NCBI GenBank assembly: GCA_016699165.1
Contig: CP064963.1
Span: 1,798,001 to 1,862,000, forward strand
Length of the DNA stretch: 64,000 bases
Direction: 5' to 3'
DNA from: Candidatus Melainabacteria bacterium
GTDB lineage: Bacteria > Cyanobacteriota > Vampirovibrionia > Obscuribacterales > Obscuribacteraceae
In this document: in pieces, positions 17,960 through 26,765 of the stretch
How the letters are laid out: every line of letters starts with the position of its first letter
Numbering within the stretch: the stretch's first letter is position 1
Position numbers and translations under genes: made by a program
The notes under the pieces: model-generated
The model's input: only the letters and a program-made list of their open reading frames with translations
What the model was told of the DNA's origin: nothing
Database searches by the model: none

Positions 17960-19815
17960 ATCAGGGTAATTAGTGTCAAAAGCAAATACGATAAATAGAT
18001 ATGTATGCTTCCAGCTTGCAGCCGATTAATATGGCGTCCAAGAGCCGAAACGAAGACTACAAGAGGAGTGTAAACTTTGGCTTCAAGCACAGACTGAGTG
18101 CTTTGTTCTGTTTTAACTCTTTCGGGAAAATGTCTGCGGTCTTTTCCTGTTATCTCTGCCACTATTTTGTATCGCAAAAGTGGACTGAAAAACACTGCAA
18201 TAGGTTGTGAAAAACTTTCTGATGTCTGCTGCATCCGACTGGATAGAGCACCAAATCCACACTCCCAGGTAGAATAAATTTTACGTTGTTTGTTTTGCTT
18301 CAAAAATCCTGCGTAGAAAATAATTGCAAACAAAACGCTTATCCATAAATATTTTGACTGTACACAAAATAGCCCCGGCAAAATGCACAAAACAGCTAGA
18401 ATCCCTTGAGATAAATTAATGGCGAAGTCACACTCAGTAGCCTGTCCAGAGTGCTTGGTACGAGGTCTGCCAGAAAATACTATAGAAATTGTTTTTGAAA
18501 CTGTGGCCAGCGAAAGTGCACCAGCAATAATTAAAACTAAAATGACTAATAGAGCGATGACACAAAGGGTTATATCTTTATTCAACGCCAGTTTAAATAA
18601 GCCCTCGTAAATTAACCACTTGCTGCAGAATCCATTCAGGGGCGGAAGCGAACAAAGCGCAGCACCACCAATCAAAAAGAAAAGAAAGGTGCCAGGCATA
18701 TTCCTGGATAAGCCGCCTAATTCGTTGATATTGCTTGTGCGAGTTTGTTTATAAATCGCACCAGCACCAAGGAAAAGCAACGATTTAAAAATGGCATGAT
18801 TGAAGATATGAAAAAGCAAGGCAGCAAACAACACTGATGCCACCCCATCTAAAGGGTAGTGCTTGCAAAGCTGGCATATGCCCAAAGTTAGTGTAATCAT
18901 TCCCAAATTTTCCACACTGGAATAAGCCAGAATTTTTTTCAAATCATTTTGCACCAATGAAAAAATCACACCCCACAAGGTAGATATTGCACCTAATACA
19001 ATCAAAATGTACGCAATAAAAAGACTGTGAGATGAGTGACCGAGGAAGAATTGAATAAGAATTATTATGGGTACCTTTCCCATCAACCCGCTCATAAGAG
19101 CGGCTGAAGGCGCAGGAGCAGCTTGATATGCGTAGGGCAACCAGATATGAAAGGGCCAAATTCCTGATTTGATCAAACAACCAAGTGTGATCAAAATTTC
19201 TGCCAGAAGACTATTGGTGCCACCAAAGTGCCAATCGCAAAAATTCCAGCTCTTAAATGAATAGTAAGCTGCAAGAAAGCCGCCGGCAATGAGCGCCGTT
19301 GCAACACGCGTGGCCGACAAATAAATCAATGCAGCTCTGGCAGTGTTGCGAGTAAACATCTCACTTGCGACAAGCGCCGCCGAGCTGAGTGACATTACTT
19401 CCCAAAGAATCAAAAACAAAATTGCATTAGAAGATAAAAGTACCGACCCCATGGAGAGTACAAAAAGTCCCGATGTAAGCCAAAAGAAACGAGTCTCTAG
19501 TGAATTTTTAGTTTTGATATAGGACTGACTAAACAGCGCAAAAGGCAAAAGTAAAAGACAAAGTAATAAACAAAATGCACTACTTAGACAATTACTTGCA
19601 AATTGAACTGGCATTAGACCCAGGAAAACAGGCGAATGAAGAACAAAATTCAGGGGGCTGGATAGAGAAAAAATTGAAAATGCCATACCAAACAAAGCTG
19701 ACAGGCAAAAAAGTGTCGGTGTTACCAATCTGTATTTGCCAGGCAAAAAAACCGACAACTGAGTCAAAGTGATGCTTGCAAGCGTTGCGACAGCAAATAT
19801 TTCAGTTAGGGTCAT
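17938..19815 (-). CDS. HyfB/NuoL-like antiporter subunit
   Basis: 625 residues, ATG start, about 15 transmembrane helices. The complex I antiporter motif is seen near residues 210-240 (KSGIWPFHIWLPYAYQAAPAPSAALMSGLMGKV), followed by SVENLGMI and a lysine-containing helix. E. coli HyfB has 672 residues; the C-terminal extension here is hydrophilic and then re-enters the membrane (YLLLTLITLICLELVW). It is the first gene of the operon, with the ArsR-type gene divergent 116 bp away. Predicted role: proton or sodium translocation. Confidence 0.9.
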   Translation of the reverse strand: MTLTEIFAVATLASITLTQLSVFLPGKYRLVTPTLFCLSALFGMAFSIFSLSSPLNFVLHSPVFLGLMPVQFASNCLSSAFCLLLCLLLLPFALFSQSYIKTKNSLETRFFWLTSGLFVLSMGSVLLSSNAILFLILWEVMSLSSAALVASEMFTRNTARAALIYLSATRVATALIAGGFLAAYYSFKSWNFCDWHFGGTNSLLAEILITLGCLIKSGIWPFHIWLPYAYQAAPAPSAALMSGLMGKVPIIILIQFFLGHSSHSLFIAYILIVLGAISTLWGVIFSLVQNDLKKILAYSSVENLGMITLTLGICQLCKHYPLDGVASVLFAALLFHIFNHAIFKSLLFLGAGAIYKQTRTSNINELGGLSRNMPGTFLFFLIGGAALCSLPPLNGFCSKWLIYEGLFKLALNKDITLCVIALLVILVLIIAGALSLATVSKTISIVFSGRPRTKHSGQATECDFAINLSQGILAVLCILPGLFCVQSKYLWISVLFAIIFYAGFLKQNKQRKIYSTWECGFGALSSRMQQTSESFSQPIAVFFSPLLRYKIVAEITGKDRRHFPERVKTEQSTQSVLEAKVYTPLVVFVSALGRHINRLQAGSIHIYLSYLLLTLITLICLELVW

Positions 19816-19850
19816 TACCTATTAGCCTAATTACCAAATTGCTAAAGTCT

Positions 19851-19874
19851 GCAATTAGCATTATACGCAATTAG
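19851..19874. promoter_or_regulatory. Direct repeat GCAATTAG in the Ehr/arsR divergent promoter region
   Basis: The 116-bp gap between the HyfB-like start and the ArsR-type start contains GCAATTAG at 19851-19858 and again at 19867-19874, 16 bp apart, close to one and a half helical turns. Further AT-rich half-sites (TAGCCTAATTA) lie nearby. It is a candidate binding site for the divergent ArsR-family protein. Seen by eye; no proof of binding. Confidence 0.3.
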
Positions 19875-19931
19875 TTTCAAAATCACCATTAACGGGTTAG
19901 GATTTAAGCAGGTAACGCTGAGGGTCAAAAA

Positions 19932-20249
19932 GTGAGAGAAAAGCTTCTCCTGTTCAAAGCCGAGTTTTTCAAGGCTCTTGCAAATCCCTTGAGAATCAGA
20001 ATACTGGACGAATTGCGAGCAAAAGAACTGACTGTCACCGAACTCAAGGAAAGACTTGAGGTGGAACTACCGCACGTCTCGCAACAATTGCGTATTCTTA
20101 AATCTAAAAATCTTGTCGTTGCAAGAAAACAAGGCAATAACATCTATTATTCTTGCAGCGATACAACCATATTCGAGCTTTTAGACGTAGCCAAGAAGAT
20201 CTTCAACAATCATCTGGTAGACATCCAGTCAACACTTCAGCAACTTTGA
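19932..20249 (+). CDS. ArsR/SmtB-family transcriptional regulator
   Basis: 105 residues from GTG. A winged-helix ArsR fold: KALANPLRIRILDEL (helix pair), LTVTELKERLEVELPHVSQQLRILK (HTH) and NNIYYSC (wing). The metal-binding ELCVC motif of ArsR is absent; ELTVTEL takes its place. One cysteine is in the wing end, YYSC. Paralogous to 53998-54330, with about two thirds of residues identical by eye. Divergent from the hydrogenase-like operon and 66 bp before carbonic anhydrase. Probable local repressor; its signal may be thiol- or redox-based (inference). Confidence 0.88.
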   Translation: MREKLLLFKAEFFKALANPLRIRILDELRAKELTVTELKERLEVELPHVSQQLRILKSKNLVVARKQGNNIYYSCSDTTIFELLDVAKKIFNNHLVDIQSTLQQL

Positions 20250-20314
20250 AAGCCAAAGCAAAGGATTTCCTCCTATAATTTGGTCTATCTATATATGGCC
20301 GCTGGAGATCCTCT

Positions 20315-20986
20315 ATGAAAGAACTTATAAAAGGCATACACCAGTTCAAATCAGAAGTGTTTGCTTCCAAAAAAGACCTATTCGAAAAGCTCTCTAAAGG
20401 GCAAGAACCCCAGGCGCTTTTCATTACTTGCTCAGACTCGCGAATAAATCCCAATTTAATTACCCAAACTGAACCTGGCGAACTATTCATTTTGCGCAAT
20501 GCCGGAAATATCATTCCTGCTCATGGTGCCGCCAATGGTGGCGAAGGCGCCACTATTGAGTTTGCCGTAGCTGGTCTTGGCATAAGCGAAATTATTGTTT
20601 GCGGTCACACCGATTGCGGCGCAATGAAAGGTCTTTTACATCCAGAAAAAATCAAAGCCATGCCTACTTTGTGTAACTGGCTTAGTCACGCTGAAGCAAC
20701 CAGACGAATTGTGTCAGAAAACTATCCTTACGAATCCGACGCAGACAGACTAAACATTGCTATGCAAGAAAACGTTCTAGTACAGCTTGAGTCACTTAAA
20801 ACGCACCCATCTGTTGCCGCCAAACTAGGCAGAGGACAACTCAGTCTGCATGGATGGACATATAAATTCGAAACAGGAGAAGTCTTTGCTTACAGCGAAG
20901 AGTCTGGTCAATTCGAGCATTTAATCGAGGCTCCCAAAATGGTAACAAGACCCGGTCCCAAAAAGCTCTCGGCTCATTCTATTTAA
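20315..20986 (+). CDS. Beta-class carbonic anhydrase
   Basis: 223 residues, ATG with GGAG upstream and a TATAAT hexamer at 20274-20279. Zinc ligands and the catalytic dyad are visible: CSDSRI (Cys and the Asp/Arg pair, residues about 39-44) and the later H and C of CGHTDCGAMKGLL. NAGNIIPAHGA is the standard beta-CA loop. It reversibly hydrates CO2 to bicarbonate in the cytoplasm. Cotranscription with the ArsR gene is possible. Its position beside a HyfB/HyfF-type membrane complex recalls CO2-handling systems, but that link is speculative. Confidence 0.92.
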   Translation: MKELIKGIHQFKSEVFASKKDLFEKLSKGQEPQALFITCSDSRINPNLITQTEPGELFILRNAGNIIPAHGAANGGEGATIEFAVAGLGISEIIVCGHTDCGAMKGLLHPEKIKAMPTLCNWLSHAEATRRIVSENYPYESDADRLNIAMQENVLVQLESLKTHPSVAAKLGRGQLSLHGWTYKFETGEVFAYSEESGQFEHLIEAPKMVTRPGPKKLSAHSI

Positions 20987-21048
20987 AATTAGATGAGAGC
21001 GTCATCTCAGCCTAACAACGATGTCCGATGCGGCGTCGAAGACTTCGT

Positions 21049-21156
21049 TTATCTATCTGGGTAGACGCTCTCAAACCCCAAGCGATCTAACATGTAGATC
21101 AACGGTGGGCTGATCAAGACCAAAATAAATATAACAATCGCTATAGTGTCCAGCAT
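21049..21156 (-). CDS. Possible 35-residue membrane protein divergent from hcp
   Basis: The 336-bp gap 20987-21322 holds this minus-strand ORF. From ATG at 21156 it encodes one strong transmembrane helix (TIAIVIFILVLISPPLIYML) followed by a short charged tail ending VYPDR. The same frame stays open back to 21300 (83 codons) with no ATG, GTG or TTG before 21156; it reads as protein-like sequence with several tryptophans and charged residues. So it is either a real small membrane protein or the C-terminal remnant of a decayed gene. A -10-like TATAGT (21186-21181, minus) lies upstream, 22 nt from the repeat at 21209-21224. An imperfect 10-bp inverted repeat (TGAGAGCGTC...GACGCTCTCA) spans the end of this gap. 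Confidence 0.35.
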   Translation of the reverse strand: MLDTIAIVIFILVLISPPLIYMLDRLGFESVYPDR

Positions 21157-21208
21157 TTTCCCAGCCCACCTTATGCTCAGACTATAGTGTTTTGATGCTT
21201 TCTTTTCG

Positions 21209-21224
21209 TCATCCTTTAGAATGA
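21209..21224. promoter_or_regulatory. Regulon-box candidate A (hcp / small ORF)
   Basis: TCATCC-TTTA-GAATGA, a 6-4-6 imperfect inverted repeat. On the minus strand it is followed after 22 nt by TATAGT. It lies about 100 bp before hcp on the plus strand, where no clear -10 at the same spacing is seen. Confidence 0.5.
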
Positions 21225-21322
21225 TAAAAATTGAGTTTCCCCACTTGTTGCTCAGCCTTTCGAACGAGGTTGCATTGTCTATCCATCTGTCATATTTCCA
21301 CTAGCAGCAAGGAGAAATTCAG

Positions 21323-22972
21323 ATGGACATGTTTTGTTTTCAATGCGAGCAAACGGCTCACGGCACTGGGTGCACCACGCTTGGAGTCTGTGGAAAAACA
21401 GCGGAGACCTCGGCACTGCAAGATATTATCGTTTATCTGTGCAAGCGCATTGCCACATACACTAGCAAAGCAAGACGCTTGAATGTAACTGATTTATCGC
21501 TTGATACTCTTGTGTTGAAGATGCTTTTTGTCACACTCACAAACGTCAACTTCGATTCACAAGAGCATGTAGCATACATAAAAAGGCTCAGTGAGGGCTG
21601 CGAAGCCGCTAAGCGATTATATGTATCAGCCTGCAAACGACTGGACAAGGAAGCGCACCTTCACGAATTCAATCCTGAATGGAATGGTTCAACAAATCTT
21701 GCAGACCTTTATGAACTTGCAGCTAAGCTCAGCATTAACCAACGCATGAAATCAGAAAATCCACTTTTAGTTGGAATGGAAGAATTGCTTACCTACGGTT
21801 TAAAAGGGCTTGCAGCATACTCTCACCACGCATATCTGCTTGGATTTTATGACGATAGAATTTTTTCTTACGTAAGTGAGGCGTTGGAATACCTAAGTAG
21901 AGACAAGCATGATAAAGACATGTTGATGAGTTACATTTTGAGATGCGGCGAAGCGAATTTTCTGGCTATGGAATTGCTCGATAAAGCTCACACAACCACT
22001 TTTGGTCACCCACAGCCAACCAACGTTCGTATAACACCAATTGAAGGCAAATGCATTCTGGTGTCTGGACACGACCTGGATTCGTTGCATGAAGTGCTGA
22101 TTCAAACACAAAACAAAAATATAAATGTGTATACTCACGGTGAGCTGCTCCCGGCAAATAGTTATCCAGGCTTGAACAAATTCAAACATCTGGTCGGCAA
22201 CTATGGTGGCGCGTGGCAAAATCAGAACAAAGAATTTGAAGAATTTCCCGGTCCCATTCTTCTCACCACCAATTGTTTAAAACCGCCGCTTGATTCTTAT
22301 AAAGACAGACTTTTCACTATGGATACAGTAGGTTTCTCCGGTATCAAAAAAATAAAAGAGTACGACTTTTCGCCGCTTATTGATGCTGCCGAAAAAGAAA
22401 AAGGATTTGAGCAATCAGAAAATGAAAAGACTATTTTAATAGGCTTTGGTCACAATGCTGTTATGTCTGTAGCTGACAAAGTTGTTGATGCATTGAAATC
22501 AAAATCTGTACGTCATATTTTCCTAATTGGCGGATGTGATGGAGCCGAGCTTAATCGAAACTACTACACTCAACTGGCCGAAGAGGTTCCAGAAGACTGT
22601 TTGATTTTAACTCTTGGCTGTGGCAAGTTTAGATTCAACAAAGAAGAATTCAGCGATATTAGCGGTATACCCCGCTTGTTGGACATGGGACAATGCAATG
22701 ACGCTTATTCAGCCATTAAGGTAGCTTCTGAGTTAGCAAAAGTGTTTCAGACAGAAATTAATGACTTGCCACTATCTATGGTACTGTCCTGGTTCGAACA
22801 AAAAGCGGTGGCCGTTCTTTTAACCTTGCTTTATCTTGGAGTGGAAAACATTCATATCGGACCTAATTTGCCGGCCTTTATTGGACCTGAATTGCTCGAT
22901 GAGTTAGTCGCAAAGTTCAAACTCAAGCCAATAGGCACGCCGACTCAAGATTTGGTGGAAATGTTGGCTTGA
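21323..22972 (+). CDS. hcp: Hybrid cluster protein (hydroxylamine/NO reductase), class I
   Basis: 549 residues, ATG after AGGAGAAATTCAG. The N-terminal cysteines are spaced C5-x2-C8-x8-C17-x5-C23, the pattern of class I Hcp from anaerobes, which carry a [4Fe-4S] here. Hybrid cluster ligands are visible in NYGGAW, TTNCLKPP, IGGCDGAE and LGCGKFRFN, and GHDLDSL supplies a ligand region upstream. Hcp reduces hydroxylamine and, as shown in E. coli, NO to N2O under anaerobic conditions. No hcr reductase gene follows. Candidate regulatory box at 21209-21224. Convergent with ackA, 1 bp between stops. Confidence 0.95.
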   Translation: MDMFCFQCEQTAHGTGCTTLGVCGKTAETSALQDIIVYLCKRIATYTSKARRLNVTDLSLDTLVLKMLFVTLTNVNFDSQEHVAYIKRLSEGCEAAKRLYVSACKRLDKEAHLHEFNPEWNGSTNLADLYELAAKLSINQRMKSENPLLVGMEELLTYGLKGLAAYSHHAYLLGFYDDRIFSYVSEALEYLSRDKHDKDMLMSYILRCGEANFLAMELLDKAHTTTFGHPQPTNVRITPIEGKCILVSGHDLDSLHEVLIQTQNKNINVYTHGELLPANSYPGLNKFKHLVGNYGGAWQNQNKEFEEFPGPILLTTNCLKPPLDSYKDRLFTMDTVGFSGIKKIKEYDFSPLIDAAEKEKGFEQSENEKTILIGFGHNAVMSVADKVVDALKSKSVRHIFLIGGCDGAELNRNYYTQLAEEVPEDCLILTLGCGKFRFNKEEFSDISGIPRLLDMGQCNDAYSAIKVASELAKVFQTEINDLPLSMVLSWFEQKAVAVLLTLLYLGVENIHIGPNLPAFIGPELLDELVAKFKLKPIGTPTQDLVEMLA

Positions 22973-22973
22973 G

Positions 22974-24101
22974 TCAACTCGAAGCAGAAAAAATGCCTAC
23001 ACATTCCTCGGCAATGGCTAAGTCCTCCTTCGACTGTATAACCAGTATCTTTGCCGAGGTCTGCTTCGACGAAAGAATTGAGTCCATTTGATTTTTGATA
23101 TTCAAATCAGAATCCAATGCATAACCAATCAAATCTAATTTTTCGCATACACCCTGGCGCAGAGAAGAGGAATTTTCTCCTATACCTCCGGTAAATACTA
23201 GATCTGGTAATTGCTCGAAATAAGCAAGAAGCGCAAAGATTGCAGAACAAAGTTTCTGGCGATAAATCTCTAAAGCCAAAATTGCTTTTTCATCACCCTT
23301 GCTTACAAGCTGTTCTACTTCTTGCATGTTGGAATTGCCACAAACTCCCATTAAACCTGATTTTTTATTCAAGGCTGTTTCAATTTGTTCAACAGATAAG
23401 GATTTATTTTTGAGCAAATGCAAAATGATACCAGGATCCATTGAACCGCATCTGGTTCCCATCATGATTCCATCAAGGGGAGTGTATCCCATAGTGGTAA
23501 AAACACTTTTGCCATTACGAACAGCACACAAAGACGCACCGTTGCCCAAGTGGCAAACTACAAGATTCATTTGCTCGACAGATTTCTGCAAAATTGACGC
23601 TGCTTTCAAAGTTGCATAGCGATGACTTATGCCATGAAAACCGAAGCGATGAATTTTGTATTTCTGATACCACTCAAAAGGCAGCGCATATATTTTTGAT
23701 GACTCAGGCATTGAAGAGTGAAAAGCGGTATCAAATACGGCTACTTGTTTGACGTCGCCCAAAATTCTTTTTGCACATTCAATACCTATAATACTTATGG
23801 GCTCATGTAATGGAGCAAGCTCAATCAGTTCTTTAAGATCGGCAATAACTTCATTGGTTATTAAGGTTGAAGAAAAATATTTATCGCCCCCGTGAACGAT
23901 TCGATGCCCAACCATCTCTACATTTTGAGGTAGATCATTTAGCAAAGAACAAATTTGTTCTTCGCAATCTTTTAGATCTGATTCTCGCCATTCAATTTTT
24001 TTAGTCCATACGGGCTTGCTCTGCAAGAGTTTGCCATCTGCGCAATTGAAAACAGAAGCCTTTAAATTGCTAGAACCAGCATTTAAAACTAATAAGCCCA
24101 T
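22974..24101 (-). CDS. ackA: Acetate kinase
   Basis: 375 residues, slightly shorter than the usual ~400. Signature motifs: LVLNAGSSNLKASVF (N-terminal ATPase fold), HRIVHGG, FDTAFHSSMP, FGFHGISHRY, HLGNGAS and GTRCGSMDPG, and FTGGIGENS. Converts acetyl phosphate plus ADP to acetate plus ATP. Its start overlaps the end of the phosphoketolase gene by 13 bp, so the two form an operon in which acetyl phosphate from phosphoketolase yields ATP. Confidence 0.95.
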   Translation of the reverse strand: MGLLVLNAGSSNLKASVFNCADGKLLQSKPVWTKKIEWRESDLKDCEEQICSLLNDLPQNVEMVGHRIVHGGDKYFSSTLITNEVIADLKELIELAPLHEPISIIGIECAKRILGDVKQVAVFDTAFHSSMPESSKIYALPFEWYQKYKIHRFGFHGISHRYATLKAASILQKSVEQMNLVVCHLGNGASLCAVRNGKSVFTTMGYTPLDGIMMGTRCGSMDPGIILHLLKNKSLSVEQIETALNKKSGLMGVCGNSNMQEVEQLVSKGDEKAILALEIYRQKLCSAIFALLAYFEQLPDLVFTGGIGENSSSLRQGVCEKLDLIGYALDSDLNIKNQMDSILSSKQTSAKILVIQSKEDLAIAEECVGIFSASS

Positions 24102-26476
24102 TTCCAGTCTCGAATCTCCGGCATATCTTGACCGTACTTTGTTATGTACTCTTTGTGGTCAACTAGTTTATCACGCAAAAATTGCTTGATTCGAGCCGCT
24201 TTATATTCAAGTCCTGGAACTCGATCTAAAACATCTTTAGCCAAATTGAAGCGATCCAGTTGATTCAAAACTACCATGTCAAACGGAGTAGTTGTGGTTC
24301 CTTCTTCCTTATAGCCGCGTACATGAAGATTCTCATGTCCATTCCTTCTATAAGTCAATCTATGTATGAGCCATGGATATCCATGATAAGCGAAAATAAT
24401 AGGCTTATCCTTGGTGAAAATAGAATCGAACTCGCGATCACTCAAACCATGAGGATGCTCAGTAGATGGCTGTAGTGTCATCAAGTCCACAACATTCACT
24501 ACTCTAATTTTCAGATCAGGAACTTGTTGCCTCAAAATATCCACCGCAGCCAGAGTCTCAAGGGTCGGCACATCGCCTGCACATGCCATCACCACATCTG
24601 GTTCGCCGTCCGCATCGCTACTTGCCCAATCCCATATACTGATACCAGTGGAGCAATGTTTCACTGCTTGGTCCATGTTTAACCATTGCAAGGAGGGCTG
24701 TTTGCCAGCCACTATAATGTTTATATAATTGCGACTTTTCAAACAATGATCAGTGACTGCAAGCAATGTATTTGCATCAGGTGGCAAATAAACTCTAATT
24801 ACGTCAGCTTTTTTATTGACCGCGATATCGATGAAACCAGGATCTTGGTGACTAAAGCCGTTGTGATCCTGACGCCAAACATGCGAAGTGAGCAGATAAT
24901 TTAAAGATGCAATCGGTCTACGCCAGGGGATGTCTCGTGTGGTCTTGAGCCATTTAGCATGCTGATTAAACATAGAATCAATGATGTGTATAAATGCTTC
25001 ATAACAAGAAAAGAATCCGTGTCTGCCAGTGAGTAAATACCCTTCTAGCCACCCTTGACACATGTGTTCGCTCAAAACTTCCATCACTCTGCCGTCTGGT
25101 GAAACATGATCGTCTCCGGCTAAAATTTCTCCGGTAAAAGCACGATCTGTTACTTCAAAAACAGCCTGCAATCTGTTTGATGAGGTTTCATCGGGACCCA
25201 TTAATCTGAAATTGTCAGTGTTCAGTTTCATTGTGTCGCGCAGCATTTCTCCCATTACAGCAGTGCTTTCCACGCTCACTTCACCAGGTTTCGCTACATC
25301 AACAGCATAATCTAAAAAGTTTGGCATAATAAGGTCGCGCAGCAAAAGACCGCCGTTAGCATGCGGGTTTGCTCCCATTCGATATTGACCTTCAGGAGCA
25401 ATTTCTGCAAATTCTTGCCTAAATGTGCCATTCTGATCAAAAAGTTCGTCTGGTTTATAACTGAGCATCCATTCTTCAAGCTGTTTTATATGCTCTGGCT
25501 TTTCCGCCAATTGCGCCAGGGGAACTTGATGGGCGCGAAAGGTTCCTTCAATCTGCTTGCCATCGACCTTGTCGGGCCCAGTCCAGCCTTTTGGTGTTCG
25601 CAAAATAATCATTGGCCATCGAGGTCTTTTTGTAAAACCATTTTGTCTGGCATCTTCTTTGATGGCGCTGATTTTTTCAAAAATGGTATCAAATGTGGAG
25701 GCCATCAATTGATGCATGTGCTCTGGTTCATGCCCTTCGACAAAATACGGTTCATAACCGTAACCTTTAAATAAATCCTCTAATTCCTCTTTCGACAATC
25801 TAGCCAAAAAAGAGGGTCCGGCAATTTTATATCCGTTTAAATTTAAGATGGGAAGCACTACGCCATCTCGCGCAGGATTGATAAATTTGTTTGAATGCCA
25901 ACTTGTAGCAAGAGGCCCGGTTTCCGCTTCGCCATCGCCGACTACACAACATGCGACCAGTTCTGAGTTGTCCATTACTGCGCCAAAAGCGTGAACTAAT
26001 GAATATCCTAGTTCGCCTCCTTCATGAATGGAACCTGGAGTTTCTGGTGCCGCGTGACTGGGAATACCACCTGGAAATGAAAATTGAGTGAAAAGCTTTT
26101 TCAATCCTTCTTTGTTTTGACCTATTGCTGGATAGACTTCGCTATAAGTGCCTTCCAAGTAAGTGTTTGCCACTACAGCAGGTCCGCCATGTCCTGGACC
26201 AGCAATGAATATGGCATTGATGCCGTCGCGTTTAATTATTCGGTTCATATGCGCATAAATAAAATTCAGGGCTGGAGTAGTGCCCCAATGCCCTAAAAGG
26301 CGTGGTTTTATATGCTCAAGCTTAAGCCGCTCGTGCAAAAGCGGATTATCCATCAAATAAATTTGTCCCACACTAAGATAATTAGCTGCACGCCAGTAAG
26401 CATGCAAGCGTCTCAACTCTTCTTTGTTCAGGGATTCGCAAGGAAGTAGGGCACTTTCCTTTTTAGGTTGAACCAT
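24089..26476 (-). CDS. xfp: Xylulose-5-phosphate/fructose-6-phosphate phosphoketolase
   Basis: About 795 residues, the standard family size. Thiamine diphosphate enzyme: HWGTTPALNF, GPGHGGP, GDGEAETGPLATSWH (TPP/Mg binding), and GPDETSSNRL, QDHNGFSHQDPG and YLPPDANTLL, all typical of phosphoketolase. It splits xylulose 5-P or fructose 6-P with phosphate to acetyl phosphate plus glyceraldehyde 3-P or erythrose 4-P. The start is taken at ATG 26476, with AGGAG 10 nt upstream; an earlier ATG at 26494 has no RBS. It overlaps the preceding small gene by 14 bp and ackA downstream by 13 bp. Confidence 0.95.
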   Translation of the reverse strand: MVQPKKESALLPCESLNKEELRRLHAYWRAANYLSVGQIYLMDNPLLHERLKLEHIKPRLLGHWGTTPALNFIYAHMNRIIKRDGINAIFIAGPGHGGPAVVANTYLEGTYSEVYPAIGQNKEGLKKLFTQFSFPGGIPSHAAPETPGSIHEGGELGYSLVHAFGAVMDNSELVACCVVGDGEAETGPLATSWHSNKFINPARDGVVLPILNLNGYKIAGPSFLARLSKEELEDLFKGYGYEPYFVEGHEPEHMHQLMASTFDTIFEKISAIKEDARQNGFTKRPRWPMIILRTPKGWTGPDKVDGKQIEGTFRAHQVPLAQLAEKPEHIKQLEEWMLSYKPDELFDQNGTFRQEFAEIAPEGQYRMGANPHANGGLLLRDLIMPNFLDYAVDVAKPGEVSVESTAVMGEMLRDTMKLNTDNFRLMGPDETSSNRLQAVFEVTDRAFTGEILAGDDHVSPDGRVMEVLSEHMCQGWLEGYLLTGRHGFFSCYEAFIHIIDSMFNQHAKWLKTTRDIPWRRPIASLNYLLTSHVWRQDHNGFSHQDPGFIDIAVNKKADVIRVYLPPDANTLLAVTDHCLKSRNYINIIVAGKQPSLQWLNMDQAVKHCSTGISIWDWASSDADGEPDVVMACAGDVPTLETLAAVDILRQQVPDLKIRVVNVVDLMTLQPSTEHPHGLSDREFDSIFTKDKPIIFAYHGYPWLIHRLTYRRNGHENLHVRGYKEEGTTTTPFDMVVLNQLDRFNLAKDVLDRVPGLEYKAARIKQFLRDKLVDHKEYITKYGQDMPEIRDWKWAY

Positions 26477-26666
26477 TCGATGAAGTCTCCTCATGAGTTG
26501 TTATAGCCTGCATTAGGCTTTCAATGTCCTCAGCTTGCGGGTCAATTGTAATTGTTTTCAAATGACTTGTTATGTACATTTTTTGCAGTTCAAGACAGAG
26601 AGCCTTTAATGCCTTTTCTTCTTGACTGGCCGAGATAGAATCGTCATACATTACATAAAGCTTCAT
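26463..26666 (-). CDS. Small protein leading the phosphoketolase operon
   Basis: 67 residues from ATG 26666, preceded by a perfect AGGAGG at a spacing of 6. An earlier in-frame start at 26699 lacks an RBS. The sequence opens with a beta strand (MKLYVMYDDS), then an amphipathic helix, another strand (HLKTITIDP) and a helix, giving a small alpha/beta fold resembling half a thioredoxin-like unit. No family recognised. It overlaps xfp by 14 bp and is therefore probably translated with it; a regulatory or accessory role is only a guess. Confidence 0.65.
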   Translation of the reverse strand: MKLYVMYDDSISASQEEKALKALCLELQKMYITSHLKTITIDPQAEDIESLMQAITTHEETSSNGST

Positions 26667-26749
26667 GGATAGCCTCCTGACCAAATATCCTCTTTCCATT
26701 AAAACTTAATCAGAGGTTACTTTTCCTCCACCCAGTAGTGTATTGACAG

Positions 26750-26765
26750 TCATCCTTTGGATGGA
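26750..26765. promoter_or_regulatory. Regulon-box candidate G (xfp operon / beta-CASP nuclease)
   Basis: TCATCC-TTTG-GATGGA, in the divergent region between the phosphoketolase operon and 26869-28260. It can also be read as TCATCC-TTT-GGATGG. No convincing -10 stands at 21-23 nt on either strand, so this copy is supported by position and sequence only. Confidence 0.4.

Noticed and set aside
21231..21482. 83-codon plus-strand ORF overlapping the hcp start
   Set aside because: Out of frame with hcp, which has the clear cysteine motif and RBS; the ORF has no protein-like pattern.
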